Assembly (NCBI RefSeq): GCF_037975245.1
Contig: NC_092564.1
Span: 27,946,984-28,010,983, forward strand
Source: Apostichopus japonicus
Taxonomy: Eukaryota; Echinodermata; Holothuroidea; Aspidochirotida; Stichopodidae
DNA length: 64,000 nt
Direction of reading: 5' to 3'
Position numbers and translations under genes: made by a program. The notes beneath the pieces were generated by a model. That model made no database searches. It worked only from the letters and a program-made list of their open reading frames with translations, and had not been told where the DNA came from. How positions within the stretch are numbered: the stretch's first letter is position 1; the number at the start of each line of letters is the position of its first letter. Shown here one piece after another: positions 44,111 through 57,800 of the stretch.

Positions 44111-45103
44111 TTGTCAAGTTGGTAATGCAATGTCCCTTCTACGCTTCCGTAAAGAAGCCAATCTGGTTGGCCAATTTGGCCCATTTCCCCCAATAATGTT
44201 TATTGAAGCCCTCCCTCCCGGGCGCAGTGAATAATCACTTGGCCCTAGATTGGACTGCGAGACGGTCGCTGTGGAAGAAACATTATATCACATGACACGC
44301 AATTTCGTAACAATGATATGAAAAAAAAAAAATTGTGGTTTGCATATTTCACGCCCCTCTTTGTAGAAATCTCGTTTGTATTGGACAGATCCTCGGGTAT
44401 GTAAAACACAGTGAAGTTGCTGATTGGCCAGGTGCCCGGTAGATGATGTCATTCATATGCCGATATGGGAATCCCCTATTGCGAAATTTAGAGCACCCAG
44501 TATACACCACTGGATGACTCGATTCTCTTGTCATTTTATAGCTATAGCAGTACAACATTATTGATTTGGCTACGTAAAACGTATAGGGTTGAAATAACGA
44601 TACCAATGTACGTATTTCATTCATGAGTTATAACCGGACGTATGCTGCTTTATTGAGTACAATTCTTGTGGAATTTAACTCTGATTAACACGTCAACAAA
44701 CGACGATAATACTGCCAAAACTTGTGAAGAATATCGGTAAGTTACCTTTCCCTGTACCTATCATATGTTCTTTGAAAGTTAAAAACGACAACTTGATTAC
44801 AACTACCGCCGTACATTACAGCTTGATGGAACGGTAGATTGGGACTGGGGTTTTGGTATAGCCTACACGATATATCATAATTACTAACTTGAGAATCTTC
44901 AAACCCTACAATGTGCTTCACCAAATGTCTCATACTTTTAGTAAACTTTACATCGTGTGAATGTGACAGCTAGCAACTTCCTCTTCGTACGGATTATAAT
45001 GATTTTGACTTTTTTGTTTTGTCTTGCCTGGATGGTCCCTGTTACGTACATACGTTTGATGATTTGTTCATAGTGGTCCACTCCTGAAAACAAGCAGTGC
45101 ATA

Positions 45104-45394
45104 ATGGAGTGGTTTTTCCGTACGGTTTTTCAAGTCCCAGAGCCACAGGTCGAGACAAAGGCAGAACTTTGGGATCCTGAAAATAGTCCAGATTGGGACA
45201 ATGAGAAAACGGACCAAAGTTACAAGAAGGCACTGCCTAGAATCAAGAGGTACATATAAGATTAAAATATAGTTCATGTTTATGAAGATATAAATATATA
45301 TGTATAGGGTAAGGGTTGAGGTATATATCCCGGTGAATGCTGGAAGTTTTTTACTGTTCTGGATTTTCAAACTAATTGCCCTTCAATAACACAA

Positions 45395-45436
<42 letters not shown>

Positions 45437-45494
45437 TGTCACCTGTAACGAAAAATACTAGTTCTGTTTATATATATATATATAGATATATATG

Positions 45495-45530
<36 letters not shown>

Positions 45531-48500
45531 CATATATATTTTATAGTTATAGCAATAAATCAATCCAGACGTCAGATTCTAACAATTACTTCACAGAAAT
45601 TATAATTCCCTTCAGCTAAATGTTGTAACTTGTTATTTTTGTTTTTATTTTAGAGACATCGAAGAAGTCCTTACTAATCCGCCAGTTGGAAGCTTGGTTG
45701 AAGTGGATGAACGGATCAACGATTTAAGCGTGGTAATTTCAACAGTAACATAACAGATATATCATGCATCACGTAGTGCGAAAATTACTACTTTCATACA
45801 AAACAAAGTCTTTATCACACTCAAAGCTGGATGAACTGTCTTTGTCACCAGTATGTACTGGAATAAGTCTGATCATTAACATATGAATAACTAGTAAACA
45901 TATAGCATGTAAACCCTCTTGATGTCTATATGAGTTGGTACCTGTGGTATTAATTGTATATTGTGCACCTCTGAGAGGAGGACTTTGCCTGTTGCATATA
46001 TTTAATTCGCTTATCGAGCCAGTTATCAAGGGTTCTCACTTTCTGAAGATTTTCTATCAGCAAAACTATGTTTGGTATAATATATATACTTTGATGCATT
46101 TGTTGGAACAGTAATGGAATTCAGAGGCTACCATTACAGTTACACTATGCACCAGGTTTTGTTGCCAATATTAATTCTTTCTTCATCACACTGTTCACTT
46201 TAAAGGTACATGCTCTTCTAACCGGACCAGAAGATACACCATACGAGGGTGGATTTTTCCATTTTTTGCTAAGATTCCCAGCTAACTACCCACACCAACC
46301 ACCACGTGTCAAATTTCTGACTACGGGAGGCGGCAATGTGTCCTTTAATCCAAATTTGTACCCAAATGGCAAAGTTTGCATCAACGTAATTGGGTATGTA
46401 TACTACCAAAATATCTTTCTTTGAATGTCTTCATGTAAAGTTCAAACAACAAGGGGTTGATGTACTGCAGCTTTATGAAATCACAGTTCTGAATTATATA
46501 GTAATGCTTTCATGTGTACACTTTTGACCCAGTAAAGATTATTTCGCTGGGTGCAAATAGTATTTTAGTGTCGGGATGACAACCACCCTACAAACCTATT
46601 ATTTTAAGGGTTGACCTCAAGTTCATCCTTTTGCATTTGGATCACCACCTACTTGTGATCCTATAGAGATTGTCTTAAGGATGTTCACAATTTAATGGAA
46701 GGCGATATCACGGTTTACTCTCGTATGTCACATTTGCTTGTCATTACAGTACATGGGGTGCTTCTGCCTGGACACCAGCTCAGTGTCTGTTTACAGTCCT
46801 TGAAGCGATTCGTAACGTCATGAACAAAACGCCGTATGACAATGAACCTAATCTAGAATTACCATGGGTAACTTCAATTCCTTCATGTTTGCACTTGTGC
46901 ACCATACTTAAATTCTTGGCAAATACTAAATAACATATAACAGGTTAAAGGGCCAAAAAGGGCACATGCCCAATGGTATTACTGTGGCAGTAAATGATTA
47001 TTCTGAATGGTGATGGTGATGATGATGGTGACGGTGGTGGTGATGATGGTGATGACCATGGTGATGATGATGGTGGTGATGACAGTGATGATGATGGTGG
47101 TGATGATAGTAATGATGGTGGTAATGATGGAGGTGATGGTGATGGTGGTGGTGATGATGGTGATGATGATGATGAAGATGATGGTGATGATGATGGTGGT
47201 CATGGTGATGATGGTGATGTTGGTGGTGATGATGGTGGTCATGGTGATGATGGTTGTGATGATGGTGGTGATGAAGATGATGATGGTGGTCATGGTGATG
47301 ATGGTGATGATGTTGGTGATGGTGATGATGGTGATGATGATGATGATGATGATGATGGTGGTGGTGATGATGATGGTGGTGATGATGATGGTAGCCAAGG
47401 TGATGATGTTGATGGTGGTGATGAAGGTGATGGCGACGGTCGAGTGGTATGGTACAGTCTTCGGTCTGCGAGACGAAGATCCGCTGTTCGATTCCTACCC
47501 GATGAGTCTCATAAAAGACGAAACCGGTCGTGAAGTGGAATTATTCTGGTGTGTTTGCCTTTATTAAGTATTATGTATGTTTGATTAATGTTGTAGATAA
47601 AGAAAAACAAAGACCATAGGAAACAGTACCGTGACTTTATTTACCACGAGACTCTACGAGTGGCTGTTTGCCAAATGATGGAGGAGAAAGAAAAATTGCC
47701 ACAAGAGTTACAGTGAGTATATATACATATCAAGACCCTGTAGGAGTAACATTAGGATTAGTGTAGTAGTGTCAGCAAACAGACGTACACTTTATATTGA
47801 TGCAGCGCACATCACTGTATAAGAGTTATGTTGGTCGCCTTGAACATCCGCGGTTTTCCGTGACCTAAGAGCAAAGCACAGAGAATCAAGCGCATCATGT
47901 AGTACTTTAGTGCACTCATAATTAACATTAAAATACAGAAGTAGCCCATATACACTTTCAGAACGCATTTAAGAAATGGGTATGCCTGCTTTGTCAGTGT
48001 TGGTATCGCTTAAAATTGGTTTTTGTTCGTATATCAATGTAACAACGATGACGTGAGGCATTATATTAGTTTTGGAATAATGAAGAACCATAGACCCAAA
48101 ACTGGTACACACGATCTTTGGGGAAAGCTGTTGAACCATTTTGTGTACACACGTGTATGCTGTCTGCTACAATTTACACAGTGTCTTCACTCCAGCCATT
48201 TGACATTTAGTGCAAATCTTAAAGGAAGTAACATGAGTGTGACCTGCAGAATATGTGAGAATGAATAAATTATATATATAAATAAATAATAGTTAATAAT
48301 TTGCCAATATGCATAATTATGTTGATGGGGAATGTATAATATAACAATGCACCCTGTTATTGATGCATGAATGCGCCCAGTCCAATTCGTATACAAGAAA
48401 TTTCGTTCTTTATGTATACTAAATAATTTTGTTTTGTTTGGCATCTTCACAAAGTCAAGCATCCTTACTCTTGTAGAATAATTTAAAATCTTCCCGACAC

Positions 48501-49975
48501 AGACCTAAATGAAGGAAATTTTGTACAGCAATTTGATCTTCTTTGCAGATCCAAAATGGAAACGATGTTTCTGAAGAAGTTTGACTTCTACATGAGAAGG
48601 ATTAAAGAGAAAGCAAAGAAACACGATGGAAAAGAAATGATGGTGGTAATAAAAGATATTCTTTGCTCTCGTTTGTTCACCACTTGAATGATAATTAGAT
48701 ATGGCATCAATTTAGTGCATTAATTCATTTCAGAACCTCTCTGAATTAGGGAATATGCTGTGTATTTTATGCTTGCTAAGTGACACTGAGTCCCTTTTTA
48801 GACAGAATTGCATCATGATGAAATATGATCATATCAGATGGTCTATGCGTCCATCTTTATTCCAACTGATGATAATTGTGGCAAATCTCATTTTCACATG
48901 ATATGTACGTCTAGGCCTTAACGATAGAAACAAATTTTGCAGTGGCTACATTTGAATAGATTTTGTGACTTTGAGGTGGTCCAAACTAGACCTACTTAAT
49001 TGTAAAGAGTATCTGGGGATTGATTGAGGGCTTTCAAAGGACCACCAGGAAGTTAATACTAGCAAATATGCAAGCATTTAGTCGATAATTGGTTTAATGC
49101 TAACATATATGTTGATCAATGATAGTGCAGGAATATGCACATATAATTCACTTTTTTGAAAAATATCAGCCACACCGGCAAACTATTTTCCAATAGCCGA
49201 TCGCTGTTCCAGACACATAGGAGCCTACGCATCGTATCCTACACATTCAAAAACAAAGTTTCTTAGTTGCGGTAAAGTCACATAAGATGTTGCCGAGCCT
49301 ATCATGAAAAGTGTCTGCAGCCTGCACCGTTAATTCGCCAAATACAGTGAAGGTTTGAGGTCGTGGAGGGGCAAAACATACTGACTACTCAGCTCTCGCT
49401 GGTGTATGGTCTGCAAGCACTGCAAGATAGGCCTGAATTCACTGCAAGATAGGCCTGCATTAAACAATATAGATATGTCAATTGACAATTTGACAGTTTC
49501 AAATGATCTAAACCTCTACAATTTAAATGAATATTAAAACACATGTTGTCACTTGACGTGAAACTGAATGAAAGGGGTTTATTGTAATGAAAGCAATCAT
49601 TAGTTGTTTTTTACATGAGTTTCATTTTCACTCTCGCAGACTGTCTATGGACACATACGTGGTCACTTTAATTACAAACAGATACGGGTGAAACTGCTAG
49701 AGATCAAGAGCAAGCTAGATCAACGTAAGAGAGAAGAGCAACCGGCCTCAGAGATGGATCAAACAGAGGCAGGAATGGAGCAGCTGACGATTGAAGATGA
49801 ACAAGCGACTGATGTCAAAGAAGAGCAAACGGCTGATGTAAAAGAATTAGAGCAACCGGCCTCAGAGATGGATCAAACAGAGGCAGGAATGGAGCAGCTG
49901 ACGATTGAAGAAGAACAAGCGACTGATGTCAAAGAAGAGCAAACGGCTGATAACAAAGAAGCAACCGCAAGGTGA
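45104..49975 (+). CDS. UBE2Z: UBE2Z-like E2 conjugating enzyme, copy 2
   Basis: Seven coding exons: 45104-45249, 45654-45732, 46206-46393, 46750-46867, 47597-47712, 48549-48645 and 49640-49975. All are GT-AG and in phase, giving 1080 nt (359 residues), close to the length of vertebrate UBE2Z. The E2 fold, NPN motif and catalytic C133 (GKVCINVIG) are kept, and RIKRDI before the fold matches the family better than copy 1. Exon 5 reads [11 protein letters not shown] where copy 1 has the family-like YNECIYHET. The first exon lacks copy 1's Pro/Val stretch, and the C-terminus has two acidic repeats instead of three. Both copies are probably expressed, but that is inferred only from open frames. 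Confidence 0.9.
45398..45530. repeat. TA microsatellites in UBE2Z copy 2 intron 1
   Basis: Three (TA)n runs are separated by unique sequence; this is the counterpart of the longer array at 33902-34046. Confidence 0.9.
46206..46393 (+). CDS. UBE2Z: UBE2Z copy 2 catalytic exon (exon 3)
   Basis: Same length and splice sites as copy 1 exon 3. Residue changes relative to copy 1 are S to N after the PA pair, T to N in the GGG/GGN loop, and D to N before GKVC. The active-site Cys is kept. Confidence 0.92.
46996..47435 (+). repeat. GAT/GGT trinucleotide array in UBE2Z copy 2 intron 4
   Basis: About 440 bp of GATGGT/GATGAT units, longer than the copy 1 array and with a different internal order. It adjoins the second hammerhead-like motif. 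Confidence 0.95.
47491..47541 (+). ncRNA. Hammerhead-ribozyme-like motif, UBE2Z copy 2 intron 4 (core mutated)
   Basis: Paralogue of 37086-37136. Stem II is perfect here (GTCT/AGAC). Stem I is perfect apart from a GU pair (ATTCC with GGAAT, TAC with GTG, AAGT bulge), and GAAA and the GTC triplet (ending 47529) are kept. The core reads CCGATGA instead of CTGATGA (47499-47505). The change at the conserved U4 should abolish or strongly reduce cleavage. Confidence 0.6.
49640..49975 (+). CDS. UBE2Z: UBE2Z copy 2 last exon with two acidic repeats
   Basis: It begins [14 protein letters not shown], so the GHFNY motif is kept. Two repeats follow, with the second changed at its end before TGA at 49973-49975. 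The repeat count differs from copy 1 by one unit. Confidence 0.87.
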   Translation, partial: TVYGHIRGHFNYKQIRVKLLEIKSKLDQRKREEQPASEMDQTEAGMEQLTIEDEQATDVKEEQTADVKELEQPASEMDQTEAGMEQLTIEEEQATDVKEEQTADNKEATAR

Positions 49976-50200
49976 AGAACTCTAAAGAACCGCAAAACTG
50001 ACAAGGACTAGATTTTATTCAACTGAATGAAGCAGATAATCGGTCAAACCACCAAGTGGTGTGCACAGGGTTTCAGAAGTGGCACCGTGAGGCGGGGTGA
50101 AGGATTCCAATTTTCCCCGACTTATTTTTGTAGGGAAATGTACTTTTAGGGATGGGTGTTAGGAGGGTCAATTATTCAGAAAATGAGGGGTGTGGCTTGA

Positions 50201-52649
50201 GTACTTTGAGAGTTTAGCTGTGAGGTTTTTGAGTGTATATTAGACGCTTGTGGTTGAGATAACCGTGATAATTGCATGGCTGACTCATGGTGTGGTGATC
50301 TGCTGCATTATTTAATCATATTTCCACTTTGTCAATTGGGTATATCATAATTGCTGTGGACAGTCAAATCAGTTCCAAGGAATGTCAAGTTTTACAATGG
50401 TGGGTCAGGGTTTCTAATGCAATATGTTTGTTTGGGGTAATATTTCAATGGAAGATTGATTGCTTTTTCTTAACTATTTAATTACAATAAGTGTGCAAGG
50501 AAGCATATTGTCTATTGTTTTATTCATGTTAATTTTATTTTGTTTAGAGGCGGCTCCATTATTGCTCCATTACTGTTTTGTAAACTGCTAGTTCATCATG
50601 ATAAGTGCGTGCCGGGTGGTGGAATGTATTGCAGCTAAACATTTTGAGGGGTTTTCTGTTGTCATTTGCTTGACTTGTCCCACCCAAGGTCGCCACTCCA
50701 GGCCCCCAGATAGTGCTTTACAACAGTAAATATGCCGTTGCCCTGGAGAATGGATTTCTGTACGTTGTTCACTATATACTGGGAGCAAAGTTCTTGAATC
50801 AAAACTCACTCTGATGGAACTTTTAAAATAATCTCGCTTAGTGCAACACAAAGCTCTTTTAAAGTTTTCCTGTGCCAGCCTCAGTATAAAGTCACTAGCT
50901 AAACAGTATAAAGCTCCCAGCACACTTTGTTATTAAACTCACACGCACGCCCTACATACTAAACAGAAGAGGAAATGCAAAGTTATAACAGACTCAAATC
51001 AAAGAGTCAGTCAATTTCTAAATCTGGGAGTGCATTTATGTTTATTTTTATGCAACCGCTGGTGTATAATGGCATATTTCATCATCTTGGGCCCATGTTT
51101 GCATAGACTAGTGCCTTTATATTCTTTCATGCTAACAAGGTCACAAAGACACCTTCTATCATGACTTATTAATTTTTACTTCCAATAATTTTAATGGATG
51201 TTAGATTTGATGTTATACATCAATTTAATCACAGGAAAGAGTGGCACAGTTAATAGTTTATACAATTAACACTGACATTTATGTGAATTGATTTAATCTG
51301 CAGTAGGTGTTTGGGATACTACAACTCTCCACACACGATAATTTCAGCTGACAAAAATCGGTGCTATCTGCATGTACACCAAGTTTGTCAGTGAACAACA
51401 ACTTTTTTTGTCAGCAGAACTTGAAATACTGGGGGTTTTTTGGGGGGGGGGGGCTGAGGAGCAGAATGGCTTACCAAATTGATTAGGCACATTGAAATGA
51501 TTGAGGAGGATGGAATTTGGCTCTGAGACTAGATTCTCAGGATAGATTAGGTTCGGAAGAGGAATGATGATCAAATAGTAAAAGTGGGGGTGGTAAAAAT
51601 GTTTAATTAAATAGCGTCACCTTATTTGGCTGCAGTTATCAATTTGATATGACGTAAAAAAGGCAAAATTGGGCTGCCCTAGATGGAATAATTTGGTCTT
51701 ACTAAGTTTTCATCCTTATTACGCAGACTGCATTTTAATACTTGACATATTCCATGATTACGCAGGTCTCTTTTTGTCTGTTACACCGACTGCGTTGTAT
51801 TTCTTTATGTTATTCCTAATTTGACTCCAGTAAATTATAAGCAGCTTATAATTTCCCTGACAATGACATTTACTCAGTCTAACCATCATTTTCCACTTTC
51901 CCATGTTATTTTCATCATCCTGTAATTGGTATCCTAAATTTGAAGAAAACATTCTACATGTTGAAAAAGACAAAAACATTGTTTTCCTCACAAGAAATTT
52001 TTCAGCGGAAAGTTATCAACAGAAAGTACCGTGTGCGTAGTATAACTGAAACCAGTTGATTGACCACTAGTGAGCAGGATTTGCATTTTATCTCAAACAA
52101 TCTGACGACATCCAACTTTCGAGCTGTAGTTAGGCCTAAATTGCTTTCCTTAGGCATTGGACGAAATTTCAGGAAACTTTAAAGGTATCATTTATTACAT
52201 TTTTTGTTAATGATTAGTACATGTCCTCACTGAGATTCTTACAAAAAGAAATTGACCATTCGCGTAGTTGTGCCCTTGCAATTGCATTAAGTGTATACCT
52301 TGCTACTGTAGTGTAGGCATGGACTAACTTAGGCCCAACGTTAGACTAAGCCTGCCTAACCCTGCTTTAGTAGGATAAGCATGAAGTAAGTTGACAACGA
52401 TACCTCTGAAAACTATTCTGATTTTCTTCATACTAGTTACCGAAAATATGAAATCAGTGTGACCCTTTTATGGTAGATGAAAAAGCGAGCCATTCTGCTT
52501 CATTATTAGTCGAACTCGTGGTTACCTTTCCTTTTTTACGCAGTGACCGCACGAGCTTCAATTTCACAGCATGTACTACACGCCGATGATAAGCGTAAGT
52601 ATCCGGCGAGGCGTCAAGTACAAATGTTCATATCACCGAAATAAATACA
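50201..52649. other. No gene recognised
   Basis: Intergenic sequence right of the UBE2Z units. A 111-codon minus-strand open frame at 50588-50923 has no recognised domain. A long G run occurs at 51437-51451. No transposon ends or RNA genes were identified. Confidence 0.45.
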
Positions 52650-52659
52650 TGTAGTAGTA

Positions 52660-53265
52660 GTAGTAAGTTGAGTCTCGTCTATTCGACCTGCTCAGTGATT
52701 TACCTCCGCCACGTATCACGATCTTGCGCAAGGTTTATTGCGTCCTCGAAATTGTTAATATTAATGTCCTTGAATTGCGACTTTATTTTTCCAAGCAAGG
52801 TAGTCACGGGCCTTCCAACTGGTTTAGCAGTATGTCTCAGTGCTTCCCTTTAAGCAACCTTTGCTGGAGCGTCTTCCTGGAGTCTTGCTACATGACCGAA
52901 AAATCGCAATCTTCTATGTGCGACTATCGATGACCAAGGTGTTTGGTTGGTTTCGTTGTATTGCTCATCATTTGATAACCAATTATTATTGGTCCATCTA
53001 ATGTTGAGAATATTTCGAAGTAGTCTCCTTTGAAATGTGTCAATTTTGCGATCAAGATCCTTCGTTGTGCCCCACAGTTCGCAATTGTACAAAAAATACT
53101 CTTTAATAAAGTCTCAAAAATCCTAAGCTTAATGTTCCGGCTTATGTTTTTGCTTTTAAAAATGCTTGACAATGTGTTGAAAGCACCGTTGGTTATACCA
53201 ATTCTTCTGTTAATGTCTTCTTCGGTCCCCAGCAAGCTTCCGACAAGCTTCCAGCAAGCTTCCAA
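52660..53265 (-). pseudogene. LINE (non-LTR retrotransposon) 3' remnant, reverse transcriptase C-terminus
   Basis: Minus-strand translation gives blocks typical of the region after the reverse transcriptase core in LINE-type elements: LGSLLGTEEDINRRI, YNCELWG, QRRLLRNIL, then HRRLRFFGHVARLQED and REALRHTAKPVGRP. A frameshift near 53095 and an in-frame TAA near 52852 break it. Just downstream (52650-52664 on the plus strand) is a TAC/GTA microsatellite of the kind that ends several LINE families. The 5' part is missing. The clade is not assigned. Confidence 0.7.
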
Positions 53266-54674
53266 TAAATACCTGTGGTTCCATAAAAATATTTTAATTC
53301 CTAGGCTATGGGTTCCCTTTACCGAAAATGGCGTCGAGATTATGGAACGCCAAAATAATGGCTAAAGAACCATACGTGGTGATGCTATGGGTGTCGCACC
53401 ACAATTAACTTTTCCATCGACTTACACACTAAACTCGTCACTTTCAAGATCTGCCAAAGCATCTGAGATCTTGGCCTATCATGGCACTAGCAAATTTCAA
53501 TATCATAATCAGTCTAGGTCTCAGCTAGAAGAGAAGCAAGTTTAGCCTTCTGAACCCCAACCCTTCCATCTGCTCGCCCGGAGTAATATCAACATTTAAC
53601 CAATAGCTTTTCTGGTTTATATCACCTTCAATCCTCCCTATTTTCACACTATCTGTACTTCATATTTGCTCTTTCACATAAAGGCAAAAAGAAACAATGA
53701 TGGTAACTGATAATATGCTTAAACCTGCATTACATTCGGTCGTTTAATTCTCTTTTTCCGACAATGGTTAACTTTTTGAGAAGATATATCACTACTCTAA
53801 TCGTGGTATGGTACCTATTAAAGCGGTGACAGTCGCAGGATTCAATACGTGGTGAAATAAGGAGAAGAAAGCTACATTTCCCCGCAGATTTAGATAGAGG
53901 CATTAACCTTTGTGGAAAAGCCAAAAAAGCGAATGAGGGCTCCCACTAAGGACGCGTTGAAGAGGACAAGTTCGATCTATATATAATTAACGCAATTAAT
54001 AATTAAATAATCTATCATTATTAATCTATAAATTATTTCCTTATATCATGGACGTCAATCCTCGGGGGTCACGCCCCCCATATTTCGATGGGTGTAGGAC
54101 ACACTATCAATCCGGCCACCCCCCCCCCCACACACACACGCACACTTGGAAAAAGAGTAGTGTCGTGGCTCTATTTGGCAAGGGTACACATCTCAGGATT
54201 CATATCACCGAATATTAGAAGTTCACTTCTATGAAAAGTGACCGAGATTTTTCACATCGGTAGAAATTGCAACTTTGTCTGTTTGTCGCGACTAGCGAAA
54301 CTTGAGATTGAAACCACAAGCTGTTTGCGGATAACGGTGCGGCCTGACCCTACAACTAGTTCCCCTACAAACTAGTTCAAGCAGTCTGCCCTCTATTCGA
54401 AGAAGCGCGAAAATAGAACTTCCGAGTGTTGTAACCTGTATATGACCGTGTGACCACGTTATCACGACCACAGAATAGGATGTTAGTAAGGTAGGTAGTT
54501 TCTAACTATTATCTGCTGATATCTGTAATATTCTTGTAAATAGGCCTTGAATTCTTAGGCGCTTTTGTGGGGACTGAATAGGTATTTTTTTATTCGACAC
54601 GACTGTAACAACAAACATGGTATAGCATGGAAGAGTGATATACGGTATGTCTGATCGGTCCGCTTGTATCTTTG
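53266..54674. other. No gene recognised
   Basis: No splice-supported exon. It contains a C run followed by CA repeats (54120-54146), and a GGGGGTCACGCCCCCC palindrome near 54063 reminiscent of hAT-type MITE ends, but no complete element was defined. Confidence 0.4.
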
Positions 54675-54833
54675 TATTTTCTGGGATCGATGGTTGTGTC
54701 TAACGCTTCTGTTACACCCCATTCGAAACTAGGTCAGATTACCGGCATGAGACGTTTTTGTGCGCCAGTCTTCAACCGGGCACTGCAACATTTTCGTTTA
54801 AGTGCAAGACACACGGCGCGCCATACTTCTCCT

Positions 54834-54843
54834 GCTGCATGTA
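54834..54843. repeat. 10-bp target duplication GCTGCATGTA, left
   Basis: Repeated exactly at 61457-61466. The left arm at about 30250 carries a single copy in the undisturbed promoter (reverse complement TACATGCAGC), confirming it as a target duplication. Confidence 0.92.
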
Positions 54844-57800
54844 GGCTGAGGTTAGTTCCAAGGTGTTTCGACAACAGAGAAGTTGACCTGTGACGTACTT
54901 CCGTTTTCAAGAGCCCTCTCTAGTATTCCTATTGCAATGGCGCGAAATGGAAAGTGTAAATTACTTGTACAAGTTGTTGATGACGGCTACTCAGGCTGAA
55001 GATTAACCTGAAGATGACGGCAACTGGGCAGCATGGGTTTGAAGCCTGGACGTAAAGATTAGACCTAAATGTATTCTCTTGACTTGAACTTTCAACGTTT
55101 GAGAAAATTATATGAGCCAGGCTTTGTTGCAGGTTGTAGCTGCCACAGCTTAGGCCCCAAGACGTAGCCTAAGGTACTGTAGGCCTAACGGCATAACCGT
55201 TAGCCTAATGGTTGGTGAATTACTCTGTTGAACAGCTTGCATTGATACTAGGCCTCCACCAGTGGCGTAACCAGAGGGGGTTGCAGGGGGCAAAAGCCCC
55301 CGCTCTCAAATGTCTAACCCCCCTGCTGTGTGTTTGTGCTACAAAATGTACAAATTTTAGGAAGTAAATTAGACTTGGTTTATTATGAGGAAATTGTGTC
55401 AACTGTTACGGGCTAGAGGTTAAAAGTTGACCCCTAATTAATCCTGATTTCACAATAAAGTGGGATAATAATGACAGTATCCGCTATAACAAGGGAACAT
55501 GTTGCGGTTTTCAGTTCTACTTCTGTAAGGAGTCAAAATTCTTTAGACTACTCGAATTTCAAATAATATTTTTGTAATTGGACAATGTAAAAAAGTGTTT
55601 TAAACTGGATTAAATCGCCCGTTTTCTCTTACCTCTTCAGATTTTAAAGGGGGGGGGGCAGAGACGTCCATCAGTGAAGAATTTAGGGGGCATGCTCCAT
55701 AAACCATCGGTCTCACGGACCATCGGTTCTCGGAAATTCGGTCTTGCAGACCTTCGGTCTCGTGGAATTCCCCTGGACGGGGTATGTTGTGTATTGTCAG
55801 GACAGGAGGGATATGTCGTAATGGAATTGGTGGGTAAGCTTGCACGGTTTTGTGAAAACTTACAGCGGTTTGCCTGAGAAAGTTGTACTTGCAAGAAGTG
55901 TGAATGGGTTAAGAATGCTTTGGACAAGCACTTTAAGCATTGTAATCGGGTCTGAGTGTTTATGTCTTCAGATTTTTCTCTCCTATAGGGTCCTTGGGAA
56001 TTGAGTGCCCCTCCTGATCCTTATTTTTCTACCAAACTAAACTAATAATAACAATAAATACGTTCAGATAGGCACTACGTTAGGTCTACAGAAGTCTGGT
56101 AGAAGCTAATTTCAGTATTCAAGGTGCCAGTGAACTGTCAATCTAAGTTTACTTAAAGTAACTTATTTCTTCTTGGTAATTTGTTTGGCCATAATAAAAG
56201 TCTGTTCAGGTGATGCAGAATTTATTCAGCAGGTGGTTCAAGTCCACCAACAGATAAGATTAAGCCACTCAGTGTCCAAGAAGAATTTGATCATTTGTGC
56301 ATGTGACTTAATTGCTATAGAAAAAAAGGCTAATCCCATGATAGAAATTTTGTTTGGCAATTTGGCAAATCAATCAATGAATATTCTGACATTTCTAACA
56401 GAGGAGTTTTGTCTGTGAATGTGTGATATAATTTTTTTTGGTTCATCTTGGGTCACCATACACTTGGAAGTGCAATTCCAGTACAAAAAGGTCTCTTAAT
56501 TTACAGTTAACTTGATACAACAATGTAAAAAAAATTGTGTAAAATTCTTCAACAACACATAAGACAGTGCCCGCCTTTTTAAACAAGAAAACTGGGAGCT
56601 GATGTTGTTAAAGCTCACTACCAGCTGCTTTTGATTGGCAACAAAACCTTGGCGGAGTGTGTACGTTAGGTCTAAAGAAAATTGCAGCAGCTCAGTCCAG
56701 CAAACTTGGAAGGATCAAAAACATTGCCTGCTTCAGGAAGGACAAAGAGTGTAGGAACTTCTAACAAGCAGATAAAACTTATTTATTTTATATTTCTTTG
56801 TTACACATACAATGCAAGAATCATAACATACTTAACAATGTGAAGTTTTTATCTGGTACACAAGAGGTACAAACAAACCCACTGACAGGAATCTGGGGGT
56901 GGGGCAGGTGCACTCTATAAGGTCTTGTCCCACAGTTTCCCAGACCTTGAGCAAATTTTCAAATACACAACTAGAAATACAAATTTCCCAAAGGGGATGG
57001 GTGGGGGGGGGGGGAAGCCCTTGTTCCCTCTCCCAGGTTTTCCTCAAAAACCATTACTTGGAAATAGGCTTACTAAAGCTTCACCATATTACGTATAGGG
57101 GCTTAATAAAACCACAATTTCCTCTAATGGACAGAGGCACCTTCCTTATTGTATTCTCCCTGGTACCCACTTCAGACCCAACATCATGCTTTCACTTGTA
57201 GAGCTGCATAATATCTAATTGTGATGGAAGAAGAGGCTCTGTATATATAGCCCAGATGAACAAGCATCAGGCCACATATTCAAGAAACTGATCTAGGCTG
57301 GTAGAAGTGTTGTATAGGATCAAATCACATTGTGACATTTGTAAAAAAATTGCAGTTTTTGCTATATTCATCGTGAAGTTAGGAACAAGATTATATAAGG
57401 AATTATGGAAAGACACTTGAGCATTTTGTCTATAATGAGCTTTGTCCTGACTCCAATCCTCTGAAACATGACAGGTGATATTTTCCCACAAACAGAACAA
57501 TAAGAAACTACATACAGCTGGCACTATGTAAAGGCAGGTTTTCACAATTTCATCAACTCAATCTAGAAGAAAAAGTGAAGGCATGGCAAAGTGAAGACAA
57601 CCATGATTGTTTTTTTCTTCGCAAGTGCTCAGACAAGCCAAAACAAACAGCTATCTCAGATGTGCGGATCCATATGTAAATTTAGTGGTTTTCCATACTG
57701 GCGTGCCCTTCCAAAAGTATGATGACTCAGGGGAGAGAAGTTGCAAAGATAACGCAGAAACAAAAGATTAACGGTTTACTTGGATAATTTAATATCTCAA

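Larger units (their letters stand above)
39748..50200 (+). repeat. Tandem segmental duplication, unit 2 (UBE2Z copy 2)
   Basis: Collinear with unit 1 from TCCGAAAATGAGA onward. It carries insertions absent from unit 1: hAT-like elements at 40220-41883 and 42178-42836, an ATATC-rich block near 43680-44110, and about 350 bp near 49160-49510. Confidence 0.9.

Noticed and set aside
50588-50923. 111-codon minus-strand open frame
   Set aside because: No domain recognised, no splice support, and no conserved partner in the duplicated units.
55637-55927. Overlapping open frames around repeated CGGTCTC stretches inside the MULE
   Set aside because: Low-complexity, partly palindromic DNA; frames on both strands are mutually exclusive and show no transposase blocks.
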